Of a stretch of DNA of 64,000 bases, positions 19,027-28,228 are shown piece by piece. Source of the stretch: VAZQ01 sp963758945 (GTDB lineage Bacteria; Pseudomonadota; Alphaproteobacteria; Rhizobiales; Xanthobacteraceae); the NCBI GenBank assembly GCA_963758945.1, contig CAVWXY010000018.1, positions 62,001 to 126,000 of the forward strand, read 5' to 3'. A model generated the notes under the pieces. That model did not search any database. It was not told where the DNA came from and worked only from the letters and a program-made list of their open reading frames with translations. Position 1 is the stretch's first letter; the number at the start of each line of letters is the position of its first letter. The position numbers and the translations under genes were made by a program.

Positions 19027-22000
19027 TCACTTGGGTTTTTGGCGTGGTGCCCGTCGACGCAAACGTTCCGCGGTTACGTAGAGCAGCGGGATGATGAAAA
19101 TCCCGAATACGGCCGCGGCGAGCATGCCGCCGAACACCGGCGTGCCCACCGCCTGACGGGTCGCGGCGCCGGCGCCATGCGCCACCACCAGGGGCAACAG
19201 CCCCAGGATGAACGCGAAGCTGGTCATCATCACCGGGCGAAATCTCAGGCCTGCCGCTTCGATGGCGGCAGCCTGAATTTCTTTCCCGAGTCGCCGCTGC
19301 TCGACCGCAAACGCCACGATCAGAATGCCATTCTTTGCGGCGAGCGCGATCAGCACGACGAGCCCGATCTGCGCGTAGACGTCGAAGCTCAGGCGGGCCA
19401 GCATGATCGCGCCGATCGCGCCGAGAACCGCGACGCTGACCGACAGCAGGGCGGACACCGGAATGTTCCAGCTCTCATAAAGCGCGACGAGGAAGAGATA
19501 CGCGAACAGGACGGCGAGCCCCAACACGATACCGGTGCGCCCGCTCGCCGCCTTCTCCTGCAGCGCGGTCCCGGTCCATTCGAAGCCGTAGCCCGCCGGC
19601 AGCGTGGAGGCGGAGACACGCTCCATCGCGGCGAGCGCTTGGCCGGAGCTGTAGCCGGGCTTGGGCGCGCCGTTCACTATGGCGCTGCGGAATCCGTTGT
19701 AGCGTACGATCGTCTGCGGCCCCTGGACGAGCTTCGCCTCGGCCAACGCCCTGATCGGAACCATGCCGCCCTTCGCGTTGCGCACATAGATCCGGTAGAT
19801 GTCGTCGATATTGTCGCGAAACGGCGTCTCGGCCTGGACGTTGACTTGCCAGGTGCGGCCGAACACGTTGAAGTCGTTGACATAGAAGCTACCCAGCGTC
19901 GATTGCAGGGCGTTGAAGATGTCGCTGATCTTGACCCCGAGCACCTGCGCCTTGTCGCGGTCGATGTCGAGATAGATCTGCGGCGTGTCGGCGGCATACG
20001 TGCTGTAGACCCCGGCGAGCTCGGGCTCGCCGTTGGCCGCCACGATCAGGCCGCGCAGCGCCGCCGCCACGTCGGAGGGGGATTGGCCCTGCAGCGCCTC
20101 CAACGCGTATTGGAAACCGCCGGTGCTCCCGAGGCCGAGAATGGGCGGCAGGTTGAACGGGAATGCGACGGCGCCCGGGATCGCCGCCATCAGCGGGCGC
20201 AGGCGCGCGATGATCGCGCCGGCGCTCTGCGCCGGGTCGGTGCGCTCCTCGTAGGGCTTGAGCCGGATGACGAAGAAGGCCTGGTTGGACGACGCGACGT
20301 AATCGATGAAATTCAGCCCCACGACCGACAGCACGCCTAGGACCCCCGGTATCGGCCGCGCGATATCTTCGACCTGCCTGACCACCGCCTCGGTGCGGGG
20401 AATCGAGGCGCCTTCGGGAAGCCGCAGCGCGGCGAAAATCGCGCCCTGGTCCTCGTCCGGCAGGAAGCTCTGCGGCGTCTTGCTGAACAGCCACGCCGAG
20501 GCCGCCAGCACGCCGGCCACGACCACGACCCCGACGATCGCCACGCGCACCAGGCGGCGCACCACCGCCACGTAGCCGTCGCGCGTGCGGTCGATCGCAC
20601 GCAGCACATAGCGCATCGGACCGCTGCTTCTTTGGCCGTGTTTGAGCAAGACCGCGCAAAGCGCCGGGCTCAATGTCAGGGCGTTGACGGCCGAGATCAG
20701 CATCGACACCGAGACCGCCACCGCGAATTGGCGGAAGAGCTGCCCGCTGATGCCGGGGATGAAAGCCACCGGCACGAACACCGACAGCAGCACCAGCGTG
20801 ATGGCGAGGATCGGGCCGGTGATCTCGGCCATCGCCTTCTTGCAGGCGTCCGGCACCGGCAGCTCGGGGTTTTCCTCCATCACCCGCTCGACATTCTCGA
20901 CGACGACGATGGCGTCATCGACCACGATGCCGATCGCAAGCACGAGGGCCAGGAGAGAGACGGTGTTGGCGGAATAGCCGATGACCAGCATGACCGCGAA
21001 CGTGCCGATGATCGACACCGGCACGGCGATGAGCGGGATCAGCGTCGTTCGCCACCTGCCGAGGAACAGGAACACGACCAGCGCCACGAGCATGATCGCC
21101 ACGGCAAGCGTGCGAACGACCTCATCGATGGTCGAGGTGACGAACACCGTGGAGTCGAAGAACACGGTATAAGCGAGGTCGGCGGGGAAGCGCTTCTCCA
21201 GCGCGTTCATGGTGTCGCGCACCTGCCGCGCCACCTCGACCGCGTTGGACCCCGGGCTCTGGTAGATGCCGATCGCGGCCGCCGGCGCGCCGTTGAAGCG
21301 GCTGTAGCGGTCCTGCGACTTGGCGCTCATCTCCACGCGGGCCACGTCTCTGACGCGGACCACCGAGCCGTCGGGGTTGGCGCGCAGCACGATGCCGGCG
21401 AACTCCTCCGGCCGCGTCAGCCGCCCCTTGGTCTTGATGTTGATCTGGAGCTGCTGCGCGCTGGTGGTCGGCGCCGCGCCCACGCGGCCCAGCGCCGCCT
21501 GGATGTTCTGGTTCTGCACGGCGGCGATGACGTCATTGGGGGTGAGACTGAGCTCGGTCAGCCGGTCGGGGTCGAGCCAGATGCGCAGCGAATAGTCGAG
21601 CGGTCCGAACAGCGTGGCCTGCCCGACGCCTTTGATGCGCGCCAGCGGATCGATGAGATTGATGGTCGCGTAGTTGCTGAGATAGACGGCGTCATAGGTC
21701 CCCTTGGGGGAATAGAGGCTGATCACCTGGAGCAGGGCGGCGGACTTCTTGCGGATGGTGAGCCCGGCCCGCGACACCTCCTGCGGCAGCTGCGGCGTAG
21801 CGAGGCTGGCGCGGTTCTGCACGTTGACGGTGTTGATGTCGGGATCGGTGCCCAGCGCGAAGGTGACAGTGAGATTGTAGCTGCCGTCGGATCCGCTGGC
21901 GGATTGATAATAGAGCGCGTTGTCGATGCCGTTGACCTGCTGCTCGATCGGTTGCGCCACCGTGGTCTCGACCACTTCAGCGTCGGCGCCCGGATAAGTC

Positions 22001-22143
22001 GCAGTCAGCGAGACCTGCGGCGGAACGATGTCCGGGAATTGCGCGATCGGAATCGCGGTAATGGCGATGATGCCGGCAAGCGTGATCACAATGGCGATGA
22101 CGAAAGCAAGCCGCGGCCGGTCGATGAAGATGCCGGAAAACAT
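19027..22143 (-). CDS. RND (HAE1 family) multidrug efflux pump inner-membrane subunit
   Basis: A 1038-residue proton-driven efflux transporter, close to AcrB/MexB length, with twelve predicted membrane helices and two large periplasmic porter domains. Visible marks are GIDNALYYQS near residue 95, the TM4 proton-relay pair VVDDAIVVVENVER at about 405-420, and the TM10-12 region with YESWNIP and MMTSFAFILG. It starts 5 bp after the adaptor gene stop, with GAGGCGA as ribosome site, so both are cotranscribed. No TolC-type gene follows, so the pump must borrow an outer-membrane channel encoded elsewhere. No TetR-type repressor is adjacent. Confidence 0.95.
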   Translation of the reverse strand: MFSGIFIDRPRLAFVIAIVITLAGIIAITAIPIAQFPDIVPPQVSLTATYPGADAEVVETTVAQPIEQQVNGIDNALYYQSASGSDGSYNLTVTFALGTDPDINTVNVQNRASLATPQLPQEVSRAGLTIRKKSAALLQVISLYSPKGTYDAVYLSNYATINLIDPLARIKGVGQATLFGPLDYSLRIWLDPDRLTELSLTPNDVIAAVQNQNIQAALGRVGAAPTTSAQQLQINIKTKGRLTRPEEFAGIVLRANPDGSVVRVRDVARVEMSAKSQDRYSRFNGAPAAAIGIYQSPGSNAVEVARQVRDTMNALEKRFPADLAYTVFFDSTVFVTSTIDEVVRTLAVAIMLVALVVFLFLGRWRTTLIPLIAVPVSIIGTFAVMLVIGYSANTVSLLALVLAIGIVVDDAIVVVENVERVMEENPELPVPDACKKAMAEITGPILAITLVLLSVFVPVAFIPGISGQLFRQFAVAVSVSMLISAVNALTLSPALCAVLLKHGQRSSGPMRYVLRAIDRTRDGYVAVVRRLVRVAIVGVVVVAGVLAASAWLFSKTPQSFLPDEDQGAIFAALRLPEGASIPRTEAVVRQVEDIARPIPGVLGVLSVVGLNFIDYVASSNQAFFVIRLKPYEERTDPAQSAGAIIARLRPLMAAIPGAVAFPFNLPPILGLGSTGGFQYALEALQGQSPSDVAAALRGLIVAANGEPELAGVYSTYAADTPQIYLDIDRDKAQVLGVKISDIFNALQSTLGSFYVNDFNVFGRTWQVNVQAETPFRDNIDDIYRIYVRNAKGGMVPIRALAEAKLVQGPQTIVRYNGFRSAIVNGAPKPGYSSGQALAAMERVSASTLPAGYGFEWTGTALQEKAASGRTGIVLGLAVLFAYLFLVALYESWNIPVSALLSVSVAVLGAIGAIMLARLSFDVYAQIGLVVLIALAAKNGILIVAFAVEQRRLGKEIQAAAIEAAGLRFRPVMMTSFAFILGLLPLVVAHGAGAATRQAVGTPVFGGMLAAAVFGIFIIPLLYVTAERLRRRAPRQKPK

Positions 22144-22148
22144 TCGCC

Positions 22149-23273
22149 TCAGGTTCCCGGCACGACGTTCGCGGTCACGACTTGACCGGGCCGCACCTTC
22201 TGGATGCCCTCGACGATGACCAGCTCGCCCTGCTTGAGGCCGTCGGTCACGACGATGTTCCGGCCTTGCTCGACGCCGGTCGTAATCCGGCGCTGCTCGA
22301 CCTTCTTCGTCGCGTCGACCACGAGAACGTAATGGCCGGCCTGGTCGAGCTGGACGGCGGATTGCGGAACCGTCAGCGCGGGCCGCGGCTCACCCCGCTC
22401 CACCATGACGCCGACGATCCCGCCGGGGATCAGCAGAAGCTCGGGATTGGCGACCCGCGCCCGCACCGCCACGGTGTCGGTGCTCGGGTCGACCTGGACG
22501 TCGAGAAAGTCGTTGACGGCGGGATGCGGATAGACGCCGCCATTGGGCAACTTGATGCGGATCGTCGGCTGCGGCTTCTTGTCCGGCGACTCGAGAACCT
22601 TGCGCTTGTAGTCGAGCACATCCCGCTCGCTGGCCTGAAAGATGACGTAGACCGGATCCTGGCGGACGATGGTCGCGAGCCTTCCGGACGAGGGCTGCAC
22701 CAGATTGCCCTCCGTGAAGATGGCGAGCCCGATCCGTCCGTCGATGGGCGAGCGGATCTCGGTGTAGCCGAGGTTGATTTCCGCCTGGTCGAGCGCCGCC
22801 TGCGCCTCCATCACGCTGGCCTGCGCCGTCGCCTCGTCGGCGGCGCGCTGGTCGAGCGTGGATTGCGGGATGTTCTGATTGCGCACGAGCTCCTGCCCGC
22901 GCTCGAGCTGCAGCTTGGCATTGACCTCCGTCGCCTTGGCCTTGGCCAGGGTGGCGCGCGCCTGCTCGACCACCGCCTTGTAAGTTGCCTGCTCGATCCG
23001 GAACAACAGGTCGCCCTTCTTGACCACCTGGCCCTCGGTGAAATTGCGTTGCTCGATGAAGCCGGGCACCCGCGCGACGATGTCGACCTTGTCGATCGCC
23101 ACTATCCGTCCGATGTAGTCGCTCGTTTCGGTAACCTGCCGGCTCGCCACCGGGGTGACTGAAACAGCCGGCGGCGGCGGGACGCCTTGGGCGGCGGCGA
23201 CGCCACAAGCAGCCACCAGACTCAGCGCACAAACGGCGGCGTTCCAAACGGGAGAGCTGTTACGGCCACGCAT
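22149..23273 (-). CDS. RND efflux periplasmic adaptor (membrane fusion protein)
   Basis: A 374-residue HlyD/AcrA-type adaptor that bridges the inner-membrane pump and an outer-membrane channel. After a signal peptide (core AAVCALSLVAACGVAAA) come the barrel-sandwich half (SDYIGRIVAIDKVDIVARVP), a coiled-coil hairpin (about 100-160, rich in Ala/Gln/Glu), the second lipoyl half (YTEIRSPIDGRIG) and the beta-barrel and membrane-proximal domains. The start is ATG 23273, behind GGGAGAAC; a 41-residue upstream extension is judged spurious. First gene of a two-gene operon with the pump. Confidence 0.93.
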   Translation of the reverse strand: MRGRNSSPVWNAAVCALSLVAACGVAAAQGVPPPPAVSVTPVASRQVTETSDYIGRIVAIDKVDIVARVPGFIEQRNFTEGQVVKKGDLLFRIEQATYKAVVEQARATLAKAKATEVNAKLQLERGQELVRNQNIPQSTLDQRAADEATAQASVMEAQAALDQAEINLGYTEIRSPIDGRIGLAIFTEGNLVQPSSGRLATIVRQDPVYVIFQASERDVLDYKRKVLESPDKKPQPTIRIKLPNGGVYPHPAVNDFLDVQVDPSTDTVAVRARVANPELLLIPGGIVGVMVERGEPRPALTVPQSAVQLDQAGHYVLVVDATKKVEQRRITTGVEQGRNIVVTDGLKQGELVIVEGIQKVRPGQVVTANVVPGT

Positions 23274-23367
23274 GAAGGTTCTCCCGACTGCAGGGGTGAC
23301 TTCCGCATCGAGGACGCGAGCACGAGCCGATCGGGCCCCGCTACCGTGCCGCTCCGCGTTCGCCAGC

Positions 23368-23511
23368 CTACACTTGTGCAAAGCCGCCATCCACAAACAG
23401 CTCCGTTCCCGTGATGTAGCTGCTGTCGTCGGAGGCGAGAAACACCGCGGCCTTCACGATCCATTTGCCACCAGTCACGAGAGCGACTTTGCCTGCAAGC
23501 TTGCCCTGTAT
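23368..23511 (-). pseudogene. Short-chain dehydrogenase remnant with internal deletion
   Basis: The first residues of an SDR (GKLAGKVALVTGG, the start of the NAD(P)-binding loop) are fused directly to the last residues (KAAVFLASDDSSYITGTELF, DGG). About 200 residues, including the Tyr-x-x-x-Lys active site, are gone. A ribosome-site-like AAGGAGA precedes an ATA where the initiator ATG would be expected, suggesting the start codon has also mutated. Not functional. Confidence 0.75.
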
Positions 23512-23754
23512 TTCTCCTTGGCGGTTTCGGCCCACTGGCTCGGTTGCGGGCGCCGCCGGGGCGCAGCCCCGAAATCGGTCGCGGCAACGGCGCGGAGCAG
23601 AGCGCGCAGGGCTGCGGCGCGCCAGCCGCCGGGGGTCGACTGGAATCTCCTCTGCGCTTCGAAAGTGCCCGGGAGAGGGACGTGATCGCCCAAGCGGCCT
23701 TGCCGATGGCCGGAGCAACAGATTTCGGGTTGGAGCAGGTGGTGGACGCGAGCG

Positions 23755-24888
23755 TCAGCGACCGTCCGCGGCGGCGTATTGGCGGCTGCGATCCGTCGCC
23801 TTCAACAAGTCTTTGACCGGGGCCGGCAGCTGTCCCGCGGCGAGCCTGCTGGGCGGGCTTTCAAGACGCTCGACCACGGCGAGGCGGGTGACTTCGCCTT
23901 TGAGGAAGGCGCTCAGGAACTCGGGATAGTTTCTGAAGGACACGCATCCGTTCGACTGACCGTTCGAGCCCAGCATGTAGGAATGGGCAAGGATGCCATC
24001 GCGCCCGTGCATTCTGCTGTCGTCGACGGGGTTGAGGCGGATGGCGCGAACCCCATGAAACAAACGCTCGCGCAAAGTGAGATTGTAGATATTCGGTGGC
24101 GTTGCCCCTCGCATCCTCACTTGCACATGGCGGGGATTGTCCATCAGGCCGCCAAGGCCGGAATGGGCCTCGAGCCGGCGGCCGCTCGGCAGGTAGACAG
24201 TCTGCGCGGTGATATCGTAGATCGCGGTGCGGCCGTCGTCGTCCGGCAGCGGCGCGGAATCCCTGCGCGCTTGCTTGGGGCGACTATGCGTGTTGGAAGC
24301 GGTCGATTTCGGCGGCGCATCGGCCGGCCGGTTCTCGACCTCCCGCTCCGGCGGTCGCAGGCTGCTCGCAAGCGCCTGCATGGCCGACTCGAAGCTCTCG
24401 TCGACGGACGCCGGACAATCATCGGCCGAGGCGAAACGTTTGTCGAAAGACGCAGGCCGATCACCCAAAACGGCGAAACGCTCGTCTGCCGACGCGTTCC
24501 GACACGCCGACGCGGAGGTGTCCGTCACCATGCCCCACGCGTTGATCGGGGCATCGGACCCGACCGGCAATTCCAGGCTTGCCAGTCGTATGCGACCGGG
24601 CGATGGCCCTGGTCCCAGCGGCGCGCCGAGCCGGAAGACGTCCGGGTGGATGGTTCCGAAAACGGAAATGCCCGAACCGCGCGGTCCGGGATCTGCCGGA
24701 TCCGCCTGCGTTCCTGGCGATTTAAGGACGAACCCCAACACCACCGCGGCGATTCCGACCGGAATCGTACGGGCCCCCAATTGAACCAATACTTCCCCCC
24801 ACTCCCACCCGCGTCGCCGTCGGCACAGCGTCCAACGGCAACGCGCGTCCCCCGACGCGGGCGGAAGCAAGCCTGTTGATTGCGGCAA
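23755..24888 (-). CDS. DUF2778 (Tlde1-like) L,D-transpeptidase-fold peptidoglycan protein
   Basis: A protein of up to 377 residues. A hydrophobic segment (ARTIPVGIAAVVLGFVL, about 39-55) suggests export or membrane anchoring. A long low-complexity linker follows, then the catalytic domain: YDITAQTVYLPSGRRLEAHS, GVRAIRLNP, HGRDGILAHSYML and GQSNGCVSFRNY, the His and Cys of a Ser/His/Cys-type L,D-transpeptidase site. The family (DUF2778) includes the Salmonella Tlde1 effector, but chromosomal copies are abundant in Rhizobiales without T6SS. The true start is uncertain; residues 1-33 are poor and a TTG near residue 34 or 37 may be used. Confidence 0.75.
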   Translation of the reverse strand: MPQSTGLLPPASGDARCRWTLCRRRRGWEWGEVLVQLGARTIPVGIAAVVLGFVLKSPGTQADPADPGPRGSGISVFGTIHPDVFRLGAPLGPGPSPGRIRLASLELPVGSDAPINAWGMVTDTSASACRNASADERFAVLGDRPASFDKRFASADDCPASVDESFESAMQALASSLRPPEREVENRPADAPPKSTASNTHSRPKQARRDSAPLPDDDGRTAIYDITAQTVYLPSGRRLEAHSGLGGLMDNPRHVQVRMRGATPPNIYNLTLRERLFHGVRAIRLNPVDDSRMHGRDGILAHSYMLGSNGQSNGCVSFRNYPEFLSAFLKGEVTRLAVVERLESPPSRLAAGQLPAPVKDLLKATDRSRQYAAADGR

Positions 24889-25087
24889 AAATCGTTCGGA
24901 CCGATCCGGCCGGCGGAGCCCGGCGGCTCGCTGCTCGGCGCGTGGCGACGCTCATCACCTCAAGGTTAACTGGGCGTTAGGCCGGACCGCGGCGTCCGAA
25001 TGCCGACCGCCTGCGTGGCGGACCCATTGCGGGCGGTTGTCGAGAGCCTATGATTGCGGCAACCAACGCGTTTTGAGGGAGGCAAAC

Positions 25088-26050
25088 TTGAACAAGGGCA
25101 CCTTCGGTCGGCGTGACGTTCTCGAGCTCATGGCCGCCGCGGGCGCGGCAGGTGTGCCCGCCGTGCGCACGTTCTGGCCCGGCGCCGCTCATGCCGCCGC
25201 CGCACCTTCGTATAGTCCCGCCGCCCGGTTCGACCTTGCCGTCAGCGAAGTCGAGCTGCGGCGCAACAGCGCCGGGCGGATGCTGATGGCCCGCATCTAC
25301 CAGCCGAAAGGGCCGGGACCTTTCCCGACCGTTCTCGATCTGCACGGCGGCGCCTGGAATAGAAAGGACCGCTTCGCCGAGGAGCCGATGGATCGCGCGC
25401 TCGCTTCGAGCGGCTTGCTGGTCGTCGCCGTCGACATGACGGTGGCGCCCGAAGCGCCGTATCCGGCCTGCGTGCAGGACGCCAACTATGCCGTGCGCTG
25501 GCTCAAGGTGAACGCCGCGACCTGGCACGGCGACACCTCGAAGATCGGCGTCTACGCATCCTCCAGCGGCGGCCACGTCGCGGAGCTCTTGGCGATGCGT
25601 CCGCGCGACCCGCGCTACAATGCAATTCCGCTTCCCGCCGCGCCGAACGTCGACGCCACCGTCGCCTACGTCGCGATGCGCTCGCCGATCAGCAACACCT
25701 TTGCGCGCTACGAGAACGCGGAGCGGCGCCGCAACGACAACATGGTGAAGAACAACAAGGTGTTCTTCAATCCGTGGGAGACCATCCACGAAAGCAACCC
25801 GCAGGAAATTCTCGAGCGCGAGGAAAAGGTCACCCTGGTGCCGTTTCTCATCATGCAGGGCGCGCTCGACGACAACGTGTTGCCGGAGGTGCAGGAAAAA
25901 TTCGCCAAGACCTACAAAGCCGCCGGCGGCGACTGCGACTATCGCCTGTTCGAGAACTCCGTTCACCAATGGGTCGCGAAGCCCGGTCCGCAGACCGACA
26001 AGGCGGTCGAGGTGGTCAAGGAATTCATCGCCCGCCAGCTGAAGGCCTGA
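25088..26050 (+). CDS. Exported alpha/beta hydrolase (esterase, HSL-like)
   Basis: A 320-residue hydrolase. The start is TTG 25088, 5 nt behind GAGGGAGG. The N-terminus has a twin-arginine motif (GRRDVLELMAAAG) followed by a hydrophobic stretch, so Tat export is likely. Catalytic features are an HGGAWN oxyanion motif, the nucleophile in YASSSGGH (a variant of GxSxG), an Asp in GALDDNVLPE and a His in NSVHQW. Related enzymes hydrolyse short acyl esters. It stands alone; no obvious pathway partner adjoins. Confidence 0.85.
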   Translation: MNKGTFGRRDVLELMAAAGAAGVPAVRTFWPGAAHAAAAPSYSPAARFDLAVSEVELRRNSAGRMLMARIYQPKGPGPFPTVLDLHGGAWNRKDRFAEEPMDRALASSGLLVVAVDMTVAPEAPYPACVQDANYAVRWLKVNAATWHGDTSKIGVYASSSGGHVAELLAMRPRDPRYNAIPLPAAPNVDATVAYVAMRSPISNTFARYENAERRRNDNMVKNNKVFFNPWETIHESNPQEILEREEKVTLVPFLIMQGALDDNVLPEVQEKFAKTYKAAGGDCDYRLFENSVHQWVAKPGPQTDKAVEVVKEFIARQLKA

Positions 26051-26241
26051 TCGGATCCGGCTTTCCGACGCCGGCTGCGCTCAGCCCGCGATTGCGGGCC
26101 GGCGAGTTTCTCGACTGGGCGACCAAGATTTTTGCATCCCAGGCCGGAGAATGATCGCGCGCAAACGCAGTCATGTCTGGTCGTGGCACCAGGAACGGAC
26201 ATCTCGGCGCGCCACGTCGCAGCGGGCAGTGAGGATCGAAA

Positions 26242-27318
26242 CTATCTGAGCAACGCTTGTGCCTCCTCCCATAACCGTCGAACAACCTCCCCCGCAGGGT
26301 CCGTTCCAGCCAGGCCGGCCGATTGACCGGCCCAGGCTTGCATTCGCCCGATCTCGTTCTCCTTCACCGCGGCATCGCGCATGGCCTGGGTCAGCCCTCG
26401 TTGCACGGGATATGGAGCTGGTGGCGGAGCGGTTGGAGCCGTTGCTGCCCGCACATAAGAGGTCGCTAGACTGCGGCCCGGGCGTCCCGAAAACGCTCGC
26501 GTGACCATCGTGTCTTCCGGTGCGCTTCGTCCAATCGCGTCCGCCCAGGCCGTGGGAATTCTCGCTTCGGGAGAGCGCAGAAATGCGGTGCCGACCTGTA
26601 GAGCGGAAGCACCCAGCAACAGCGCCGCGCCGACCCCGCGCCCATCCGCGATTCCTCCGGTTGCAACGACCGGAACTTTCACCGCGTCGACAACAGCCGG
26701 CAACAGACTGAACAGGCCGACCATTCTGGCTTCGGCCTTTGTCGCGTCGAAAGCGCCACGATGTCCGCCCGCCTCCATGCCTTGAGCGATGATGGCGTCG
26801 GCACCGGCACTCTCGGCGTCCCTTGCTTCGCTGACAGTCGTCACCGTCGCGAACCACTTGATGCCTCTGCTCTTCATTCGCGCCACGAAGTTGTCCGGAT
26901 AGAGGCCCATGATGGAGGATATGATCGGTGGTCCCGCCTCCAGCATTGCCTCGCACTGTGCTTCGAAATCCGGTGGCGTGACATCGCCGGCTTCCCGCGC
27001 GACCTCCGGTCCCCAATTGCTGAGGAAACGCCGCACCGCATCCTCGGCGACCTCGTCCCGCTTGGGAGGCGGATCGGGAATCCACAGATTGAGCTGAAAG
27101 CCGCCGTTGCTCCCCGCGCGCACGTCCGCGGCCCAGTTCCTGATTGCATCCGGTTGCATGAGGAGCGCTCCGCAGCCTCCCAAGCCACCGGCATTGGCAA
27201 TCGCAATGGCCAGCGAGGCAGGGCAGACGCCGGCCATCGGCGCCATCAAAATCGGCACGCGCATATTGAATGTTTCACAAAATGCGGCGGCGCGTGCGAG
27301 GGCTTGATGCTGCGACAT
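26242..27318 (-). CDS. Nitronate monooxygenase / 2-nitropropane dioxygenase-like FMN enzyme
   Basis: A 358-residue TIM-barrel flavoprotein. Signatures are PILMAPMAGVCPASLAIAIA at the N-terminus, GADAIIAQGMEAGGHRG with the conserved His (about 176-192), VPVVATGGIADGRGVGAALLLG, and ALQVGTAFL for FMN phosphate binding. It oxidises alkyl nitronates, or related substrates, to carbonyl compounds. It ends 190 bp past the esterase gene, convergent to it. The ribosome site is weak. FabK-like enoyl reductase is a less likely alternative. Confidence 0.9.
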   Translation of the reverse strand: MSQHQALARAAAFCETFNMRVPILMAPMAGVCPASLAIAIANAGGLGGCGALLMQPDAIRNWAADVRAGSNGGFQLNLWIPDPPPKRDEVAEDAVRRFLSNWGPEVAREAGDVTPPDFEAQCEAMLEAGPPIISSIMGLYPDNFVARMKSRGIKWFATVTTVSEARDAESAGADAIIAQGMEAGGHRGAFDATKAEARMVGLFSLLPAVVDAVKVPVVATGGIADGRGVGAALLLGASALQVGTAFLRSPEARIPTAWADAIGRSAPEDTMVTRAFSGRPGRSLATSYVRAATAPTAPPPAPYPVQRGLTQAMRDAAVKENEIGRMQAWAGQSAGLAGTDPAGEVVRRLWEEAQALLR

Positions 27319-27526
27319 GCCGACCGAAATTACACAAATCGCCTGTTCCGCGCGAGGCGATAAGTGTTTCGGTGCCTAACCGCGCCTGAAAGTCCGTTCA
27401 GGGTCAACCCGGCAAGGCACGGAGCGAACAGATGCTTTCCGGTCTATTCCCGCCATCGGACATTCGTTTACTGGTCGATGGGGTCGGCTCGCTGCCGGGA
27501 GCAGCCATACGCGCACGGCGCGGCAG

Positions 27527-27934
27527 TCATCCCACCCGAGCCGTCAACACGTGTGTTTCTTCGGGATAGGTCACCCCATCGCCGTCGGCGTAGCGCTGCA
27601 GCTGCGTCATGACGCTCACGCCGATTCCTTTTCGCGCCTCGGGATCGGCGGCTGCGATGGCCGGTGCGACCGGCGTTGCGGCTAAATGGTCCAGCGTGAA
27701 TTCGTCGAGACGGGGCAGGTGGACGTTGATCCGACTGACGCGCACGTCTATGGCTGAAAACCCCGCTGCCATTGCGAGACGCCGCAGTTCCTCCGCGGTG
27801 GGAGCTTGCCGCGAAGAGTTGAAGCGAACGGCGGTTTCATTGTCCACGAATCGCGCAAGCGCATCACCGACGGCGCTGTTATAAAGCCCGGTGCTGTTCC
27901 AGATGCTGAGCGCGAGACGGCCGCTTCGGGTCAT
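27527..27934 (-). pseudogene. SAM-dependent methyltransferase, C-terminal remnant
   Basis: The frame carries the last two thirds of a class I methyltransferase: SGRLALSIWNSTGLYN, then FVDNETAVRF, APTAEELRRLAMAAGFS, VHLPRLDEFTLDHLAATPVA and a normal C-terminus. The SAM-binding motif I and the Asp-rich motif II are absent, and the residues before about 27925 are unrelated. It is thus 5'-truncated. The methyltransferase at 62548-63360 is of the same broad family but is complete. Confidence 0.7.
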
Positions 27935-28228
27935 CCGCGTGGTTTTCGACGCCGTCCGCGATATTTCGGCTTTGACCCCGCTAGTCGCCGCCAAAGCTCA
28001 CGGCTCCGATCGCCGGCTCGATGCAGGGCGGCCGCTTGAACCTCCACATCTTGGCCATGGTGCTGGGATAGCCGGAGATCGTGCAAGATCGCTACTAAAG
28101 CGGTTTCCGTTCGTGTTGATCCGGAACAGTGCCGCGCATTCGGTATGCTCCCCTCCCCGCGCAGACGCGCGCGCGTTGCTTACGATCCGATGAGTGTAGC
28201 TCGTAGAACCTGAGGCATCGCGACCGCC

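Noticed and set aside
19039..20340. 433-residue plus-strand frame (and 20632-22185)
   Set aside because: Antisense shadows of the RND pump; repetitive Arg/Asp/His composition.
24977..25969. 330-residue minus-strand frame
   Set aside because: Antisense of the Tat-exported esterase, which has a full catalytic triad.
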